Assembly: GCA_030267565.1 (NCBI GenBank)
Contig: BRXU01000013.1
Coordinates: 2,148,001-2,212,000, forward strand
From: Pleodorina starrii
Lineage: Eukaryota; Chlorophyta; Chlorophyceae; Chlamydomonadales; Volvocaceae
DNA length: 64,000 nt
Reading direction: 5' to 3'
This document shows positions 33,609 through 46,700 of this stretch, in pieces. The notes below the pieces were generated by a model. The model ran no database searches. It saw only the letters and a program-made list of their open reading frames with translations, and was not told where the DNA came from. The number at the start of each line of letters is the position of its first letter. Position 1 is the stretch's first letter. The translations under genes were made by a program, and so were the position numbers.

Positions 33609-36600
33609 TGTGTGTGTGTGTGTCTCCTAGTGTCTCCTTGTGTGTGGGGGGGTGGGTGGTTGAGAGAGAGAAAGTGTGAGAGAGAAAGAAAGAGAGAGAG
33701 AAAGAGAGGCAGAATGAGATAGGTAGATAGATAGACAGATACAGGGAGAGAGAGAGATACGAGAGCGGTGGAGCGAAGGCCGGGACGGGGACGCGGGGGG
33801 TTGAATGACAGGCAAGCCGGAACTCGGGGGCGGGGGGCGGGGACGGGGGAAAACGGGAGGGGCGGGCGAAGAAGGTCCGGTGCCGGTAGCGCAGGCAGGC
33901 ATGTGCGGAGGGTGTGTGTGATCCGCGGTGTAGTGGAGGGTGCAGTTGGGTGAGAGGCGAGGTCGCCCATCGGGGCGGGGTGAGGCTGCCGCCTCCGCGG
34001 TCGCTGCTTCGCGTCTGTTTGTCTGTTTGTCTGTTTCTCTGTTTGTTTGTCTGGTTGTTCGTTTGTTTGTTTCATTTAGCGGAGCGTATTGTTCACTGAC
34101 GCCTCACACGCGGTAATGTGATGTTGGGAGGCTTAGGCAGGTCTGGGGCTCTCGGAATTCCTGGTGCTGTTAACTGTGTCGGGAGGGACGCGAAGAGAGC
34201 AGGGTCGGGTCGCGTGCTGCAGACGAGGAGCGCGAGCGAGGAATCCAGGGCAGCGAGGGTCTGGGGTCTCGGAGCTGGGGTCTGGGAGTAGAGGAGTCGA
34301 CCCCGCGAGTTTTGCGCAAAATGAGGGTGGTGGTGTGTGTGAGTGTGTGTGTGCTGCGCTGGCGCCCTTTCTCCATGACCAGGCTGTCCTCTGGCCAGTG
34401 CAGGGACGCGGCAAACGACGGACGGGGCGCGCAGTCGCAGTCGCAGGCGGGGTGTTGACCCATGGGTCAGTGCATCCTGCGTGCCGTGGCACCCCGGGGT
34501 GTCGACGTGTGTATGGCAAACTGCACGCTGCCTTCTTCACCTGCCACCAGGGACAGCCCCAGAGGGAGGGAGTGTGCTTACCGGTATTGTGGTTTCAATG
34601 CCGCGTGAGGGGCCATCTCGGGTTCCTTTCGGGACAGGCTGCGGGGACAACCGTGGGCCGTGCCGCGCGGCTGCAGAGAGGGTATATAAGAGACGCAGCA
34701 AGTCCTTCATCCATCTTGAATGAATCCAGCAGCTTTCCCCGCAACGAAAGAATGGGTTTACATGGGAGCCAGAGATTCACATGCCGCCGCATACCACATT
34801 TGACAAAGACTGTGCGGGCCGAAGCCTTAAAAGGTGGCCGCTTGGCGCTCGACGGGCCTCGCGCACGATCCTTTTTGTTATGTTCCGCGCTTCCGCCCTC
34901 AATCCGATCAAAAAGGCCCTCCCTGCCTTTTGGGCCCTCCGCAGGGAGTGCGTATCTGCGCGCTCGTATGGGGACGCGAGGGCCACACACTGTACGACAC
35001 TTATTACGTGATCCCTGCCGACGGAGGCAGGCCCCCCCCACCCGCCACCGGTTTCGCGCACGTCGCCTCCGTCCTGTCGGCCTCTGCGGTATCTCCCTTA
35101 TTACCACGTGAACAACGTAGGTGCCATTTGCCCCGGAAGCGACTTGCATTCTTGGGCAAATGGCGGACCCGCTAGGCAAACGGTGCCCGGTGAGAGAGAT
35201 GTGTGTGTGTAGCGGGGGGCGTGGCGGGATAAGGCCCCTCACCCTGCCCAGCTAGCCCTTTGATATTGACTCGCGCGCTTCGCACAAATGAATGAGCCCG
35301 GGCCGCTTACCCGGCTACCGTATACTAGAAGAACAAAAACAAGGTACGTGCGGAGTGTGGCCCCGGGCCCGAATATGAAGCCCCCTTTTTCCCGCCTTGA
35401 CGGCACCGCCAGCGCCCGCCACCAGCACCCACTGTAACAACCACCCATCGCCACCGTACCCGTTCACCTTGCCACCCAAAGCCATTTCGCCGACTCGCAG
35501 CGCCATCCCAATCATCCCTTAGGATTCGCCTTCAAAGCCTCATAACATGCATGTCTGCACACAACATACTCGCACCGCACCACATACCATCGCGCAACAT
35601 CACCCCACATCGCATATTGGCAAAGCAAAGGCCTGCACGCCCTCATCTGCCGTAACAAAAGAAAAGCGTTATTAAACGCCATATAAAGCGGGGCAGTGTT
35701 CGTGACGCAGGGCGGTGTTCATGACGCCCTGCCGCATTAGAGACATCCACCTACAGCGCTGGCCGACAACCATGTCCATGTCCGGCCGATTGGGGTGTAG
35801 CCGACATGCGAACAAGGGGCGGCGGCTGCCGTGCTGCGGCTGCGCTCTGGCCTAGCCAACCTCCCCGAAATCCCTCCAATGCCGGGTCGGAGCTCAGCTC
35901 AGCAACGCAACAACGCAGCAGCAGCAGCACACCCCCATTGCACACCCGCATTGCAGGCCCCCTGGCTCTACTCTTCCGAGGGTCTTCTGGAGCCCACTTC
36001 TAGCAGCCCCAGCCACCCCGTAGTTGCCCGGCCACGTTTCCAGAGGAAGCCGGCCGGCTTCCTGTTTTTTAAGATGAATAGCCCATCCAAAGCCGCAGCA
36101 CGATGCATGCCCACGCGCGCACTGTACGGAACGCATATCCGTAGGTATCCTCCGGAAGAATTCTCCCTACACTATATGCCGCACAGTCAACGTGGCAGGC
36201 AGGCACCCAGATGCGCGAGGACTCCGATACGGCCCCGCCTGGGCGCCTCATCAAGGAAGGGCCCGAAGGGCGCAACCGCCAACATGACCGCTGCGCTTCC
36301 GACAAATCATCGCGCGGTGCGGGTGCTTGTGCACCAGCGTATGAAAACAATATGAGAAGTGCTTCGCGGAAGATGTATATGTTGCGGGTACGGTACCCGT
36401 ACATAGGGACGGACGTGCTTGCTGAGGTTGAGAGAGCGACCGAGGCACGGCGTGGGGTCTGCAGGGCCCCTTCAGTAAAGGGCCCCTTCAGTAAAGGGCC
36501 CCTTCAGGAAAGCGCCGCTCCCGCCGCCCGCCCGATTGCAGTGCGCCCTCGGCTGCTACGGTAATGCCATGCGTGCTCTCTCTCGCGCGCACCGCCCTCG

Positions 36601-37411
36601 CTGCACACCAAGGGTCTCGCGCACCATGATGCAAACATAAAACGGATGCGTGAAACAACTCACACAGACAGATGCGTGCAATGAATCCCAAACAAACTCA
36701 GCCAGACGTAACAAACTCAGACAGACGTGCGCCTGCCTGCCTATCTCCTTACCAAGGCTCCCGGTCGGGTGCTGCGGAACGGCCGCTGACCGGCGGGGCA
36801 TCACCGGCGGTTACCCGCAACGACCCGCGACCCGGGACATACTCCAGGGGAGCGTTGAGTGGGCACACCAAAGGGGTGTGGAGCCCACCGTACCGTTATC
36901 ACAACGACAACAACCACCACCCACAGCCGCTGTTCCAATGAAAACGGGCAGCTGCTACTGGAACCCCCTCTAATGATGTCGACATCTGTGTCGGCTTTCA
37001 CACATTTCCGGGCTTTGACCCCTCCCCCCGCTGGAGGCTACGCGTCAGCGCCCGGCCCCTGGAGGCTACGCGTCGGTCCGGGGCGCTGCAGAGACGCGAA
37101 ATGAAGCGGCCCGCGGAAAAAAAGCGGCACTCAGCCGCAACACAGGAGCCGAGCAAACGTGGCCGCTGACCCGGGCCGGACCGACGACGACCGCCCATCC
37201 CCTCTTAAAAGGGAGCTCGTCGAAGGATCCTTAGAGGGCCGCGGCCGCGCAGGCCAGCCGGCGCGCGACTCCCATGATGTGGGACAACACATGAAGTTAC
37301 GAAAACCCTCGCGCACTCGGCGCCGAACCGCACCGTGGGGTCGGTGATGCCGCGGGGACCCCCTCGCCTGCTCTGTCCGCCCCTCCTCAACTGCTGGGCG
37401 GACCCCGCCGC
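33609..37411. other. Spacer downstream of the polymerase gene
   Basis: Starts with a TG run (33608-33625) and a GA-rich tract (33655-33735), probably polymerase 3' UTR. No TGTAA occurs near the stop codon; the first I see is at about 35432. A TATA-like TATATAAG lies at 34683, and a 17-bp GGCCCCTTCAGTAAAG repeat occurs three times at 36464-36508. ORFs here carry no domain I recognise. One stretch, about 34944-35030, follows a CCGCAG acceptor and reads like an exon (VRICALVWGREGH), but I cannot connect it to anything. Confidence 0.4.
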
Positions 37412-38863
37412 TTAGGAGGAAGGCGGCAGCGCAGGGAAATGCGGCAGCGCAGGGAAATGCGGCAGCGCAGGGAAATGCATGCGCGCCACGCATGCAAATG
37501 CTGCAGCCGCCGCGTCACGCACCCGCGCCGGCGCCGGCGCAATAGGCCAGCGAAAACACAACACGCCTCGCCGGTCGCCGCGCCCTGCCGTGCCGTGTAC
37601 TGCTGCGGCGCACACCTAAACACCTGCCATGCTGCGACATGGGGTCATGAACAGGGATGGGTGCAGCCGCGGAAGGCGAAAAAACGTGTGGGTCTTGCGG
37701 CGGAGAATACCCCGGCGCCGGGTGCCGGCCGACGGGAGAAGCTAGGCAATTATCGCTGGTGCGCTCGTCGTCGTCATCATCCTTTATGGCCATCCTCAAC
37801 AAAAACCGGCACACACACGCACCCAGCCCAACCTCCCGCACCTCCCCGGTTGCTTTGGGCCTCTCCACTCCCAAGCGGCATATCCCCTCAAGGCGCAAGG
37901 ACACGACTCCAACAACGCGCATTCCGATATACCCTTTCCTCGCAGTTCCGTATTCTGTCTAGTGCCCTCGAGTGCGCTTTGCGAAAGTGCGAATGCAACC
38001 CCTCGCGCCCTCCGCTCGAGGGTCACGAAATGCGCGAAGCTCGCAACGCGCGAGCAACACTGCGCAGACGCAGAATCTAGCAGCAACGATGACACGAGGC
38101 ACGCAGAAGAAAAACCCCGTATGTGCCACACAGCATTAGGAGGAAGGCGGCAGCGCAGGGAAATGCATGCGCGCCACGCATGCAAATGCTGCAGCCGCCG
38201 CGTCACGCACCCGCGCCGGCGCCGGCGCAATAGGCCAGCGAAAACACAACACGCCTCGCCGGTCGCCGCGCCCTGCCGTGCCGTGTACTGCTGCGGCGCA
38301 CACCTAAACACCTGCCATGCTGCGACATGGGGTCATGAACAGGGATGGGTGCAGCCGCGGAAGGCGAAAAAACGTGTGGGTCTTGCGGCGGAGAATACCC
38401 CGGCGCCGGGTGCCGGCCGACGGGAGAAGCTAGGCAATTATCGCTGGTGCGCTCGTCGTCGTCATCATCCTTTATGGCCATCCTCAACAAAAACCGGCAC
38501 ACACACGCACCCAGCCCAACCTCCCGCACCTCCCCGGTTGCTTTGGGCCTCTCCACTCCCAAGCGGCATATCCCCTCAAGGCGCAAGGACACGACTCCAA
38601 CAACGCGCATTCCGATATACCCTTTCCTCGCAGTTCCGTATTCTGTCTAGTGCCCTCGAGTGCGCTTTGCGAAAGTGCGAATGCAACCCCTCGCACCCTC
38701 CGCTCGAGGGTCACGAAATGCGCGAAGCTCGCAACGTGCGAGCAACGCTGCGCAGACGCAGAATCTAGCAGCAACGATGACACGAGGCACGCAGAAGAAA
38801 AACCCCGTATGTGCCACACAGCATTAGGAGGAAGGCGGCAGCGCAGGGAAATGCATGCGCGCC
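37412..38863. repeat. 688-bp direct tandem duplication
   Basis: Positions ~37448-38135 recur at ~38136-38823 with only a few substitutions (for example CGCGCC to CGCACC near 38005/38693), offset exactly 688 bp. A third copy begins at 38824 and is cut off after about 40 bp. The first copy has two extra 17-bp units (GGCAGCGCAGGGAAATG) at its left end. Both copies contain the same short ORFs, none with recognisable domains. The near-identity points to a recent event or homogenisation. Confidence 0.95.
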
Positions 38864-39687
38864 AGGGGGAAAGGGGGTACGACAGGTACGGCACAGCCGA
38901 TCGACCGCTGCAATCCGAGCGACGCGGCTGGCCTCTGGTCACCGTCCGTCGGACTGTCGGCGCCCAAGATCAAACCAACAGGCGCATCGGCATCCACGTT
39001 GCAAGTGTAGGGGAACAATACCGGTAACAACAACCGAGGGTCTAAAGCCCACTGCAACAACCACAACAAAAGCCGCGTCGCGGCCAAAATATATCAGTGG
39101 CAGTGCAAACCGCAGCACTAGCCAAGCTATGCAAGCACAGCCCCGCTGAGCCGCTCCGCTGCCCCGCGCAAGACGGCTGCTGTGATGATGATGCAGAACA
39201 TGAGGACAGGCTGCCACCGCCGCCACAACCGGTGCAGTGCGTTTTGCATCCCTCCACAACGATGTGACGGTTTCGCAAAAAGATGCTCACTGCCAGCCTG
39301 CCACCCGATGTCGAAACCAACAGGCAGCGAAGTCGAACAAAATCGCGCAATTTCAGTACTATGCAGATGCCATTATGGATGCACTGCAGCAGTTCTGCCA
39401 CGCGCGCATCGAGCCACAACGATCGCGCGCCTCACAGCCCATCTCACAGCCTTTCCTGGAGGGACAGGCAGCAATACAAAGCGGAGCTGACAGCAGGCAT
39501 CGAAACCGGCGCATTCGTGTCCAACAGGAGGGATACGCACAAACACACACACATACAAACAGAACCACCGACCGACAAAAAAGATATCTTGACATTTGTG
39601 GACCTCATTTTTGACCTAGCCGTGATACCGATCGGCCACGTTTTTTAGCCATGCATTGCTGTTTTTTTGTCCGTCCGTGGCTCGTCA
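38864..39687. other. Spacer and 3' flank of the Myb-related gene
   Basis: No gene seen. It should contain the 3' UTR of the Myb gene, but no TGTAA in that sense was found close to the stop. A CA-rich stretch lies around 39541-39560. Confidence 0.4.
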
Positions 39688-42600
39688 TCAGTCGTTGTCG
39701 AACGGCCGAAAGCCAAGCGGCCCCGCCGGCAATTCGTCGGCAAGCGCGGCTTCCGGCCCAAACTCCGCCGGCCGAAGGGCTGGGGCCAGCTGTACGACCG
39801 CCGGTACGACGCCAGGGACAAATGCCTCCCGAGCTGCCGCCGCAGCCGACGGCGTCTGTTGCAGATTCAGCTGCTGCGGCTGCGGCGCCGCTGCCCAGGA
39901 CTGCTGCTGTAAGCCGTCCGCTTTCGACGACCCAAACGCCGCCGGCGCTGAGGTGGTGGCAATGAGGTTTGGGCTTTGCCTCCAAACAACGGTGGCGGTG
40001 GCGGCTGAGGTGGCGGCGGCGCCGGGGCTGGTCCAGGCGTGCCAGGATGTGTCCGCCACCCCACGGCCTTGGCTGCGCGAATCGCCCCACAGGGCTCCTC
40101 CGGACAAGGATGCGGCTTCCGCAGGGAAGCCGGCGGGCGTGCCGCTGAACGGCGGGGAAGCGGCGGCGCCGCCGCTTGTGCCGCCTGGCGGCAAGAAGTG
40201 TGGTTCCAGCGCCGGCGGCATGCGCCTTGCGGCGGCGGCGGCGGCAACCGCGGCGGCGCTAGGAGCCCCCGGCGGTGGCATGACGCTCCGTGTGGCGTGT
40301 ACGGTGTCGTACAGGCCGAAGGTCGCAGACGACAAAGCGGCGGGGTAGTTGCCGCTGGGGAGCCCCGGCAGCGGCAGGTACCCTGAGGAAAGGAAAGGGT
40401 TTGCAGGTCAAGGGCGGAAGGGGGGCGGTGAGGCAACATAGCGAGGCGGGGAAAGCGCTCTTGCTCTGCTGAGTACAAGGTGCTAGCGCTGCTTCGCAGG
40501 GCCCATTAGGCCGCGCGGGCGGGGGCTCCGGGTTTCGGAGCCGGGGTTGCCCGGCTGGCAGGCCGTGCGCGCGCGTCACCGCCGCCTTGCCTGCATCACC
40601 TCGCAGCCCACCCAAGCCCGCCGACCACCCCACCCTCCCACCTGACGGCCACATCCCAAGCTGAGACTGGTCCGGGACGAACGCGGCGCCCAGCGGCGGC
40701 CGCGGTCCGAACCCGGGGCCAGGCAGCCGCCCATCCGGCAGTGCCGCCGCCGGCAAGCTGGACGACTCTACGGGCAGACGAGGCCGTCGGAACTGGCGGT
40801 GTGGGTTGCTGTCTAGAGGCCGGGCCCGTCCCAGCAGCGAGGCTGCGCTGGTGAACGGGCTGTCCAGTTCACGAAGCAGCTCCTCCAAGGGGTCCGCCCA
40901 CGGCCCCCCGGCAGCGGCAGCGGCGCCGCCGTCTGCCAGACTCGTAAACTCGGGGTCCCGCATGCCCAGGGTCGCTGCGCTGAACCTCAGCCGGCCGGCT
41001 CCGCCGCCAAGCCCCGGGACGCCGCCGCCGGGCCCTTCAAAGCCCGTGCTGGGGCCGCTGGCGGTGCTGCCATCTCCAGACATGCTGCCCTGGGGGTAAG
41101 GCGGCGCCGCAGAGCCGGGGCCCAGGCCAAGACTCGGGCCCCTGGCCAAGGCGCCGCCGGTGTTCGTCGTGTCGGCAGCGGCGGAAGTCACCTCCCGAGG
41201 CGCCGCTAGCGCAGACGGGGGCATTAGACCCGGGGTCAGTGAGGGCGGCGGCGTCGGCGGCGGTGGCGGGGTCATCAGCGCTTGGAGCCTTGTGGGCGCA
41301 ACGCTGGGGTATGGGCCGGAGGCGGACTGCAGCCCCTGCGTGCCCTGCGGAAGCGCCATATTGCCGTACAAGCTGGCGGTTGACGGAGCCCAGCCGGGAC
41401 CGCCGTACAGGCCCATCATCGCTGCACCGATCGCGCTGTGATTTGTGTACGACAGTTGTTGATGCGCCTGCGGTGTGGGCTGCCGTTGCTGCAGCAGCAG
41501 CTGTTGCTGTTGCTGCTGCTGTTGCTGCAACAGTTGGTGCTGCGGCGGCGGCGGCGCCGCCGCTTGAGGTGGGTTGACGACCGATCCGTAGAAGCGCAAC
41601 ATCGGGGCGTGTGGCAGCGATGACGGGGGATACTGTGTTCGCTGGTGCTGCTGGTGCTGCTGCTGCTGGTGCTGCTGCTGCTGCTGCTGGTGCCGAATAT
41701 GTAGTTTCTGCTCTTGCAGCTGCTGCTCCTGCTGTAACTGCAACTGCTGCTCGTGTTGTAGGTGCTGCAGGTGTCTCAGCTGCTGCTGCTGCTGCTGCAA
41801 TTGTTGCATCAGCGGGCCTGGGCACGGAATAGACGATGAGGTGGGCGCGGACCCCAGCCGCTGCCTCCAGCCCGCTGGCCCCCGTGCAACTGCTGCCTGG
41901 GGTCCCACAGCTGCACCGGGCTGCAACTCAGCAGCCGCTTCTCCCGGCGCCACAAAGGCCGCTTCAAGCTCCGAAACCACCACACCTGGCAGACTGCGGC
42001 TCCGGAGCTGCAGCAGGGCGTCGTGGCTGGTGCTGGGTCTGCAGCTTGGCGGCGCGGCGTCGCCGCCGCCTTCGACGCCTGGGGCGGCGTTGTGCGTTGG
42101 GACATGACCCGTGGGTCTCGCCGCTTGGGCCATCAGGCGAATGCTACGACGCGGGCTCGTGAGCTGGGCAGGTTCTGGCATTGCCTGCGGCGGCTGAGTC
42201 AAGTCCGCTCCGCTCTGGTTGTCGTCTTGCTCCGCTGCTGCTTGCTGTTGCTCCACTGACGGCTGCTGCTCTTGCTCTACCGGCGACTGCTGCTCTTGCT
42301 CCTGCGCCGGGCTCGAGTCAGGCGATGCCTCGTCGCCAGGCCCCGCCCCTTCCACCGATGCAAGACCTCTCGCACCTCCATATTCGGATCACGTGGCGGG
42401 GGTGGGATACAAAAGAGTCGGGATCGCCTGTACAGCTAGTACGAACAACGAGTACGGCGAGTACGGCGAAGGGCTGGGCGGGCTCCCGTGCGCTGCTGCA
42501 CGCAACCCGGTGTCTTAGGAGTTGGGGGATCCGGGTTGTGGAGATGGCTTTGGGCAGCACACAGGACAACAGCGGGCAGCGGTATCTGGTTCGCGGCTCG

Positions 42601-43786
42601 CGGCCGCAGAACGGGACACGCCAGTTTAAACAAGGAGCAGAAAGCCTCGACATAAAGCCGATAAGCCGTGAGGCCAACCCGGGACCACAGGGAGGGGCAC
42701 TCACCGGCGTCCGTGCCAGTCTTGCCATCCGGGGATGACAGTGCCGGCAGGTGCATGTACGGCGCCGCACTGCTGAGCACGGGCGCGCTGCCGTACTGCT
42801 GTCTGGCGGCTTCGTATGCGGTCTGTCGTGCTCGGGGGTCCTCGCAATTGGGCCCCACCGCTTGAGCGTAGGCACGGAGCAGGGAGTTGGCGTCGGCAGC
42901 TTTGGACCGCAGCGTCGAATGGAAGATGTTCTGTGAGAGCGAAGAAAGTAAACCGGGGGTTCTGATGCGTAGGCTTGCGTACTTCATTTTGGCGCCTGTT
43001 TGCCACTGCGGCTTGGCCCTGAGCCGCCGCGCGGTCCCAGTTTTCCAGAGCTCTTCTTTGTCCCTTTCCTTACTATTCGCCCGGAGTTGCGCGGGCCATG
43101 TTTCCTAGATATGCAGCCTATCGCGTTGCGTGCGCTGGCGCGTATTAGGTCCGATCTGCAGCATGCGACAAGGCATGGCGAACGTTCCTGTGCCCGCAAA
43201 ACAAATTACGACAGGTTACGACATAACACTGATTACGAACGAGCGAGCGTCAGCTTGCGCCCTACACAATGTCCTTCGCGAGTTCGTCGGCGAACACACG
43301 CGAGTACGTAAACACCAACAGGTGGTCTCGGCTGCGAAGGCCGCTCTTCGTTCTCAAAGTTCCGGGGGCTCGCAACCTCACCTTGACATCGCCGTCGTGG
43401 CGGTTGCGGAAGTGCCTCGCAATGACACTCCTGAAAACCAGAGCGCGAAAGGGTTCTGGCATGTTTTGTAGTATTCGTAATCCTTCGAACCCGCAGGCAA
43501 GGATAGCTCACCATTTATTTCCGTATACAGCGTGCAGCAAAGCCAGAGTGGAGATTTCGATGACGCTCCAGCCTCGCCGCCTGTTGCGTCCAGAAGGTGG
43601 TCTGCTCGGTTGCGCGCGTCGCTCTTGGTTGCCGCTGGCAGGTGGCTGATTGCCGTCGCTGGTTTCGCCAACCGCCTCGGCGCCTTCAGCGGAATCCGGA
43701 GCTGCGCCGAAATTAGCCTTCGAGCTTTGATTCTCTGCTGGTTCCGTGATGGCTTCCCTTTCCCCGTGAGCAGGGCCGGACTGCAT
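39688..43786 (-). CDS. Myb-related protein, single Myb repeat with Gln/Pro-rich tail
   Basis: Five exons join in phase: 43512-43786 (ATG at 43786), 43382-43430, 42705-42930, 40642-42366, 39688-40382; 989 aa. Residues 73-118 form one R3-type Myb repeat split over three exons: W73 and W92 (YGNKWSVIARHF), then helix 3 RHDGDVKNIFHSTLRSK, with Phe at the third aromatic position. The repeat appears only when the exons are joined, which supports the model. The rest is low complexity: several poly-Gln blocks (41480-41830), a Pro run (TPPPPPTPPP, near 41250), then Ala/Gly/Ser. This layout suggests a transcription factor with an activation region. One N-terminal Myb repeat followed by Gln-rich and Pro-rich regions resembles what is described for Chlamydomonas LCR1 (low-CO2 response), but that identity is a guess. 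The acceptor of exon 4 could also be 9 nt upstream (42375). Confidence 0.8.
41480..41830 (-). repeat. CAG-type repeats coding poly-Gln
   Basis: Several CTG/CAG blocks in the Myb gene's exon 4 encode Gln runs of five to nine residues mixed with His and Leu. Such tracts are length-unstable and typical of transcription activation regions. Confidence 0.85.
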
Positions 43787-46700
43787 AGGTCGCAAGTCCT
43801 TATCCCAAGGCCGACGAAGCACCGACCCTACCACAAACAACTTGCTTGAAACTCAGTTGAGGCCCGACACCACAGCATGCCGATACCGCTCAATCCAATG
43901 CAACAGGGCAGATGCTCTCGCCTGCAATAGCATAAGTACGTTACGAAAAAAGGAAAGGGAATTCTCAGTCCAGCCAGCAGTAAGCCTTGTAGCTCGCATA
44001 AATGGGGGATTATCCCCAATTGGGTTCCTAAGCTGCGGAATTCGTCGAAAAGCAGCTAGAACAATCAGCTGCTTCCCGTATGCAAAACATCTATCGGGCA
44101 TCGCACAACGTCTCTGCTGCTAACTTAGCTCCATATGTAAGCTTCGTATCATTTACCTGTTCGTGTTGCAAGAACAGCGTTTCTCAGCGCCTCTGAACCG
44201 CCGCATAACTGAGAAGGCCGTTAGGCCTCGTGCGACAAAGCGTCAACCTTCTGTCTCAAAACCGGTCTGACTAGTGATGAATACTGATATGAAGAAACAG
44301 CTAGTATGTCCTTTCAGCGCGAACGAAGCTGTGTGCAGCTCGGCGCCTCAGCAGGCCTCAGCTGAATGCTCGCGTTGTCAATTAGTTTAGGCTGACCAAG
44401 TTTAAAAGTCAAACATTCGTTTAATTATAGTTACCAAAGGCGCCTGATCGTGCGGCAGTTTAGAGTCGTCAAAGTAAAAATACAGCAGGCCGGTTGTCGG
44501 TACACTGTACGTCCAATCAAGGTGGTTCAATGAATCCACTGAATACCATTGAACACCTTGCCTTGCGCGTCAAATTCGGCACTGCTTTGCACAGCACGCG
44601 CGGCTGGTTTTTATGGCGAGCTAAATCGTGGCCCCTTGACTGCTTCCTAAATCAAATAAGCTAACCCTAACTTGTTTTAATACTGTTAGGCACTATACTT
44701 TCCTTATTTAGTTTTATCCACCTGCGTCTGAAAAGGTGAACGGTCAGTCAGGCATTGCCATCATGGCGGCAAAGAAGGAAAGACTGATACCGCGAAGTTA
44801 GAGCACAATTACCAGCATATCGCACGATTTACGAATATGTATTATTAAAATGTTACCAGGAATCTGTTGGCGAGGAGTAAGGACTAAGGAGGGTGCGCTA
44901 CAGTTGGTTGCGAGCGACGCGCGCCGACCATCGAAATTCAGCAGAACAAGTTCAAGCACAAGCATTACACTACATTTGCATCCGAACAAATAAGATTAAC
45001 CACAGCGTGTTTTAAGAAGAGGGTTGCTTGCTGCGCTTCAAGAAAGAGCTTTCGGATCGACGAGGCGTGACGAGGTCGCCAAGGAGGAACACCTGTGAAT
45101 GCCAGGACGGACTGCCCCATTCGCAACTATGAAAAGAATCCATGACCCTAGCAGATTGACGCAGGCGGCTCTCAGCTCCAAGTTTTAGGCTACCGGGGAA
45201 GCAAACGCCATATGGCACGCCGACACTCGCCGGGTTAATGTCGTGAGCAATCAGGGCTGAAGGTAAAGGCCCACCGAAAGGTTCCGAATGTTGAATAATC
45301 CTATAAGGTGACTTCAAACAAACTGCGGTTGACTTGCGGAGGCCTGCAGAAGGTTGCGTATACGGCACAGGCGTGCCTCGAAGGAGTACGCGCAACTCCA
45401 CACGTGTCCACTGCGCACCACTTGTGATGCAGCGTTGACGCTTGCAAGAGAACGTCTTAGGATTACGAACACCGAGGAACATCGTGACCGAGTTGTAACC
45501 TAACGTTGACCCGCCGGCCCAATGTTTCGGGTCTGGGGCCCGCTCCCCACAGTCACAACGAGTCTCAGGTCCTGGTGGTAGTATTTGTAATACTGGGCTC
45601 CAGGCCACCGGAGGGGTAAAGCCGGCGTGCCATCCGCCCCGGCACTGCCGATAGACTCTTCAGGCACTGGGCCTCTACCCGGACCAGACACAACACGAGC
45701 TACCCGCCCAGAAACACGTGAGCCCTCACGGGGACAGACGCACAGACGCAGCCAGGTGGAACTTGGCCTCTAGGCCCCACACACTGCTGCAAACTACTGC
45801 CTGACCCACTATGGTATTAGGCCCGTTCGCTGGCCTGACAGCAGCCCACGGGCTGCAACCAGGGAAGGCATGCGCCCAGCGAGCCCCAACAGGTGGTCGA
45901 CGGCGTAAGAAATTACGCCTCAGCGGGGGGGCCCTGCCATACGCTAACAAACTCCCTTGGGTTCTACATGAAACGGATTGCGTGCTGGCACGGGGCCTCC
46001 GCCGCTAGGTGCCGGCCGGCCGGGAGGCACACGTGGTGAACTGCCTTGCTGACGGGACAGGACGGGATGGGATGGCTCAATGGTGGCGCACGAGAGCAGC
46101 AAACGTGGAATTCGATGGGGAGGCGCCGGCGGTCTGGCGAGCCACAAGAAGAAAAGGTTCGCCGGCCCATCTTAGTGTGCTTTAGAATGGTTTGGCGTTT
46201 CAGCATCCGGTTGCTCTGCGCCACAGTGGGCGTGGATGGGAGCAAGCGGGGCGCTGGTCCGCAACGTGTGGGAGCTTTGTCTGGAGCAGCTGCTTCTGCC
46301 TTCTGTCCCTCGCATCACCGGGAGCCAGCGCACGCATCGCTTACGTGCCACGGCCCTACACCCCCCGGGCTAGGGCCATGAGGCCAGTTTCGCTCATCGC
46401 AAGACATCGTTGGGGCCCCTCATTGTATATAACGCATCCTTTGCCCCAAGTCTCTGTCCCTCGTAGCTGCTTCATCGGGCTGATCACAACCGAGGGTCCG
46501 GCGCTTCGCTCCCATCGTTTGCTCGTTTATGACAAGGTGTCGCACGACAAGGCTTGCGCACGGCAGGGAGCTCGGGTCTCTTCGACAGGCTTCGACCTCC
46601 CAGCTGTTAGCCAGGGGTTAGCCCGGGAAGGCTGCATCCGACTCTGGGCAGCCATTCCCCCAGGAGCGACTTGCCAGGGGCGAGCACTTCTTGGTTCGCA

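Noticed and set aside
34164..35111. 315-codon plus-strand ORF near a TATA-like box
   Set aside because: No recognisable domain or splice structure; only one short stretch in another frame looks protein-like, and it is listed as a finding.
43262..43361. Separate small Myb gene ending at a TAG at 43262
   Set aside because: The frame after the GTGAGG donor at 43381 can be read to a stop, but splicing to 42930 completes Myb helix 3 (KNIFHSTLRSK), which the short version lacks.
45012..45608. 198-codon minus-strand ORF
   Set aside because: Composition is not absurd, but there is no domain, no neighbouring exon in phase and no start context I trust.
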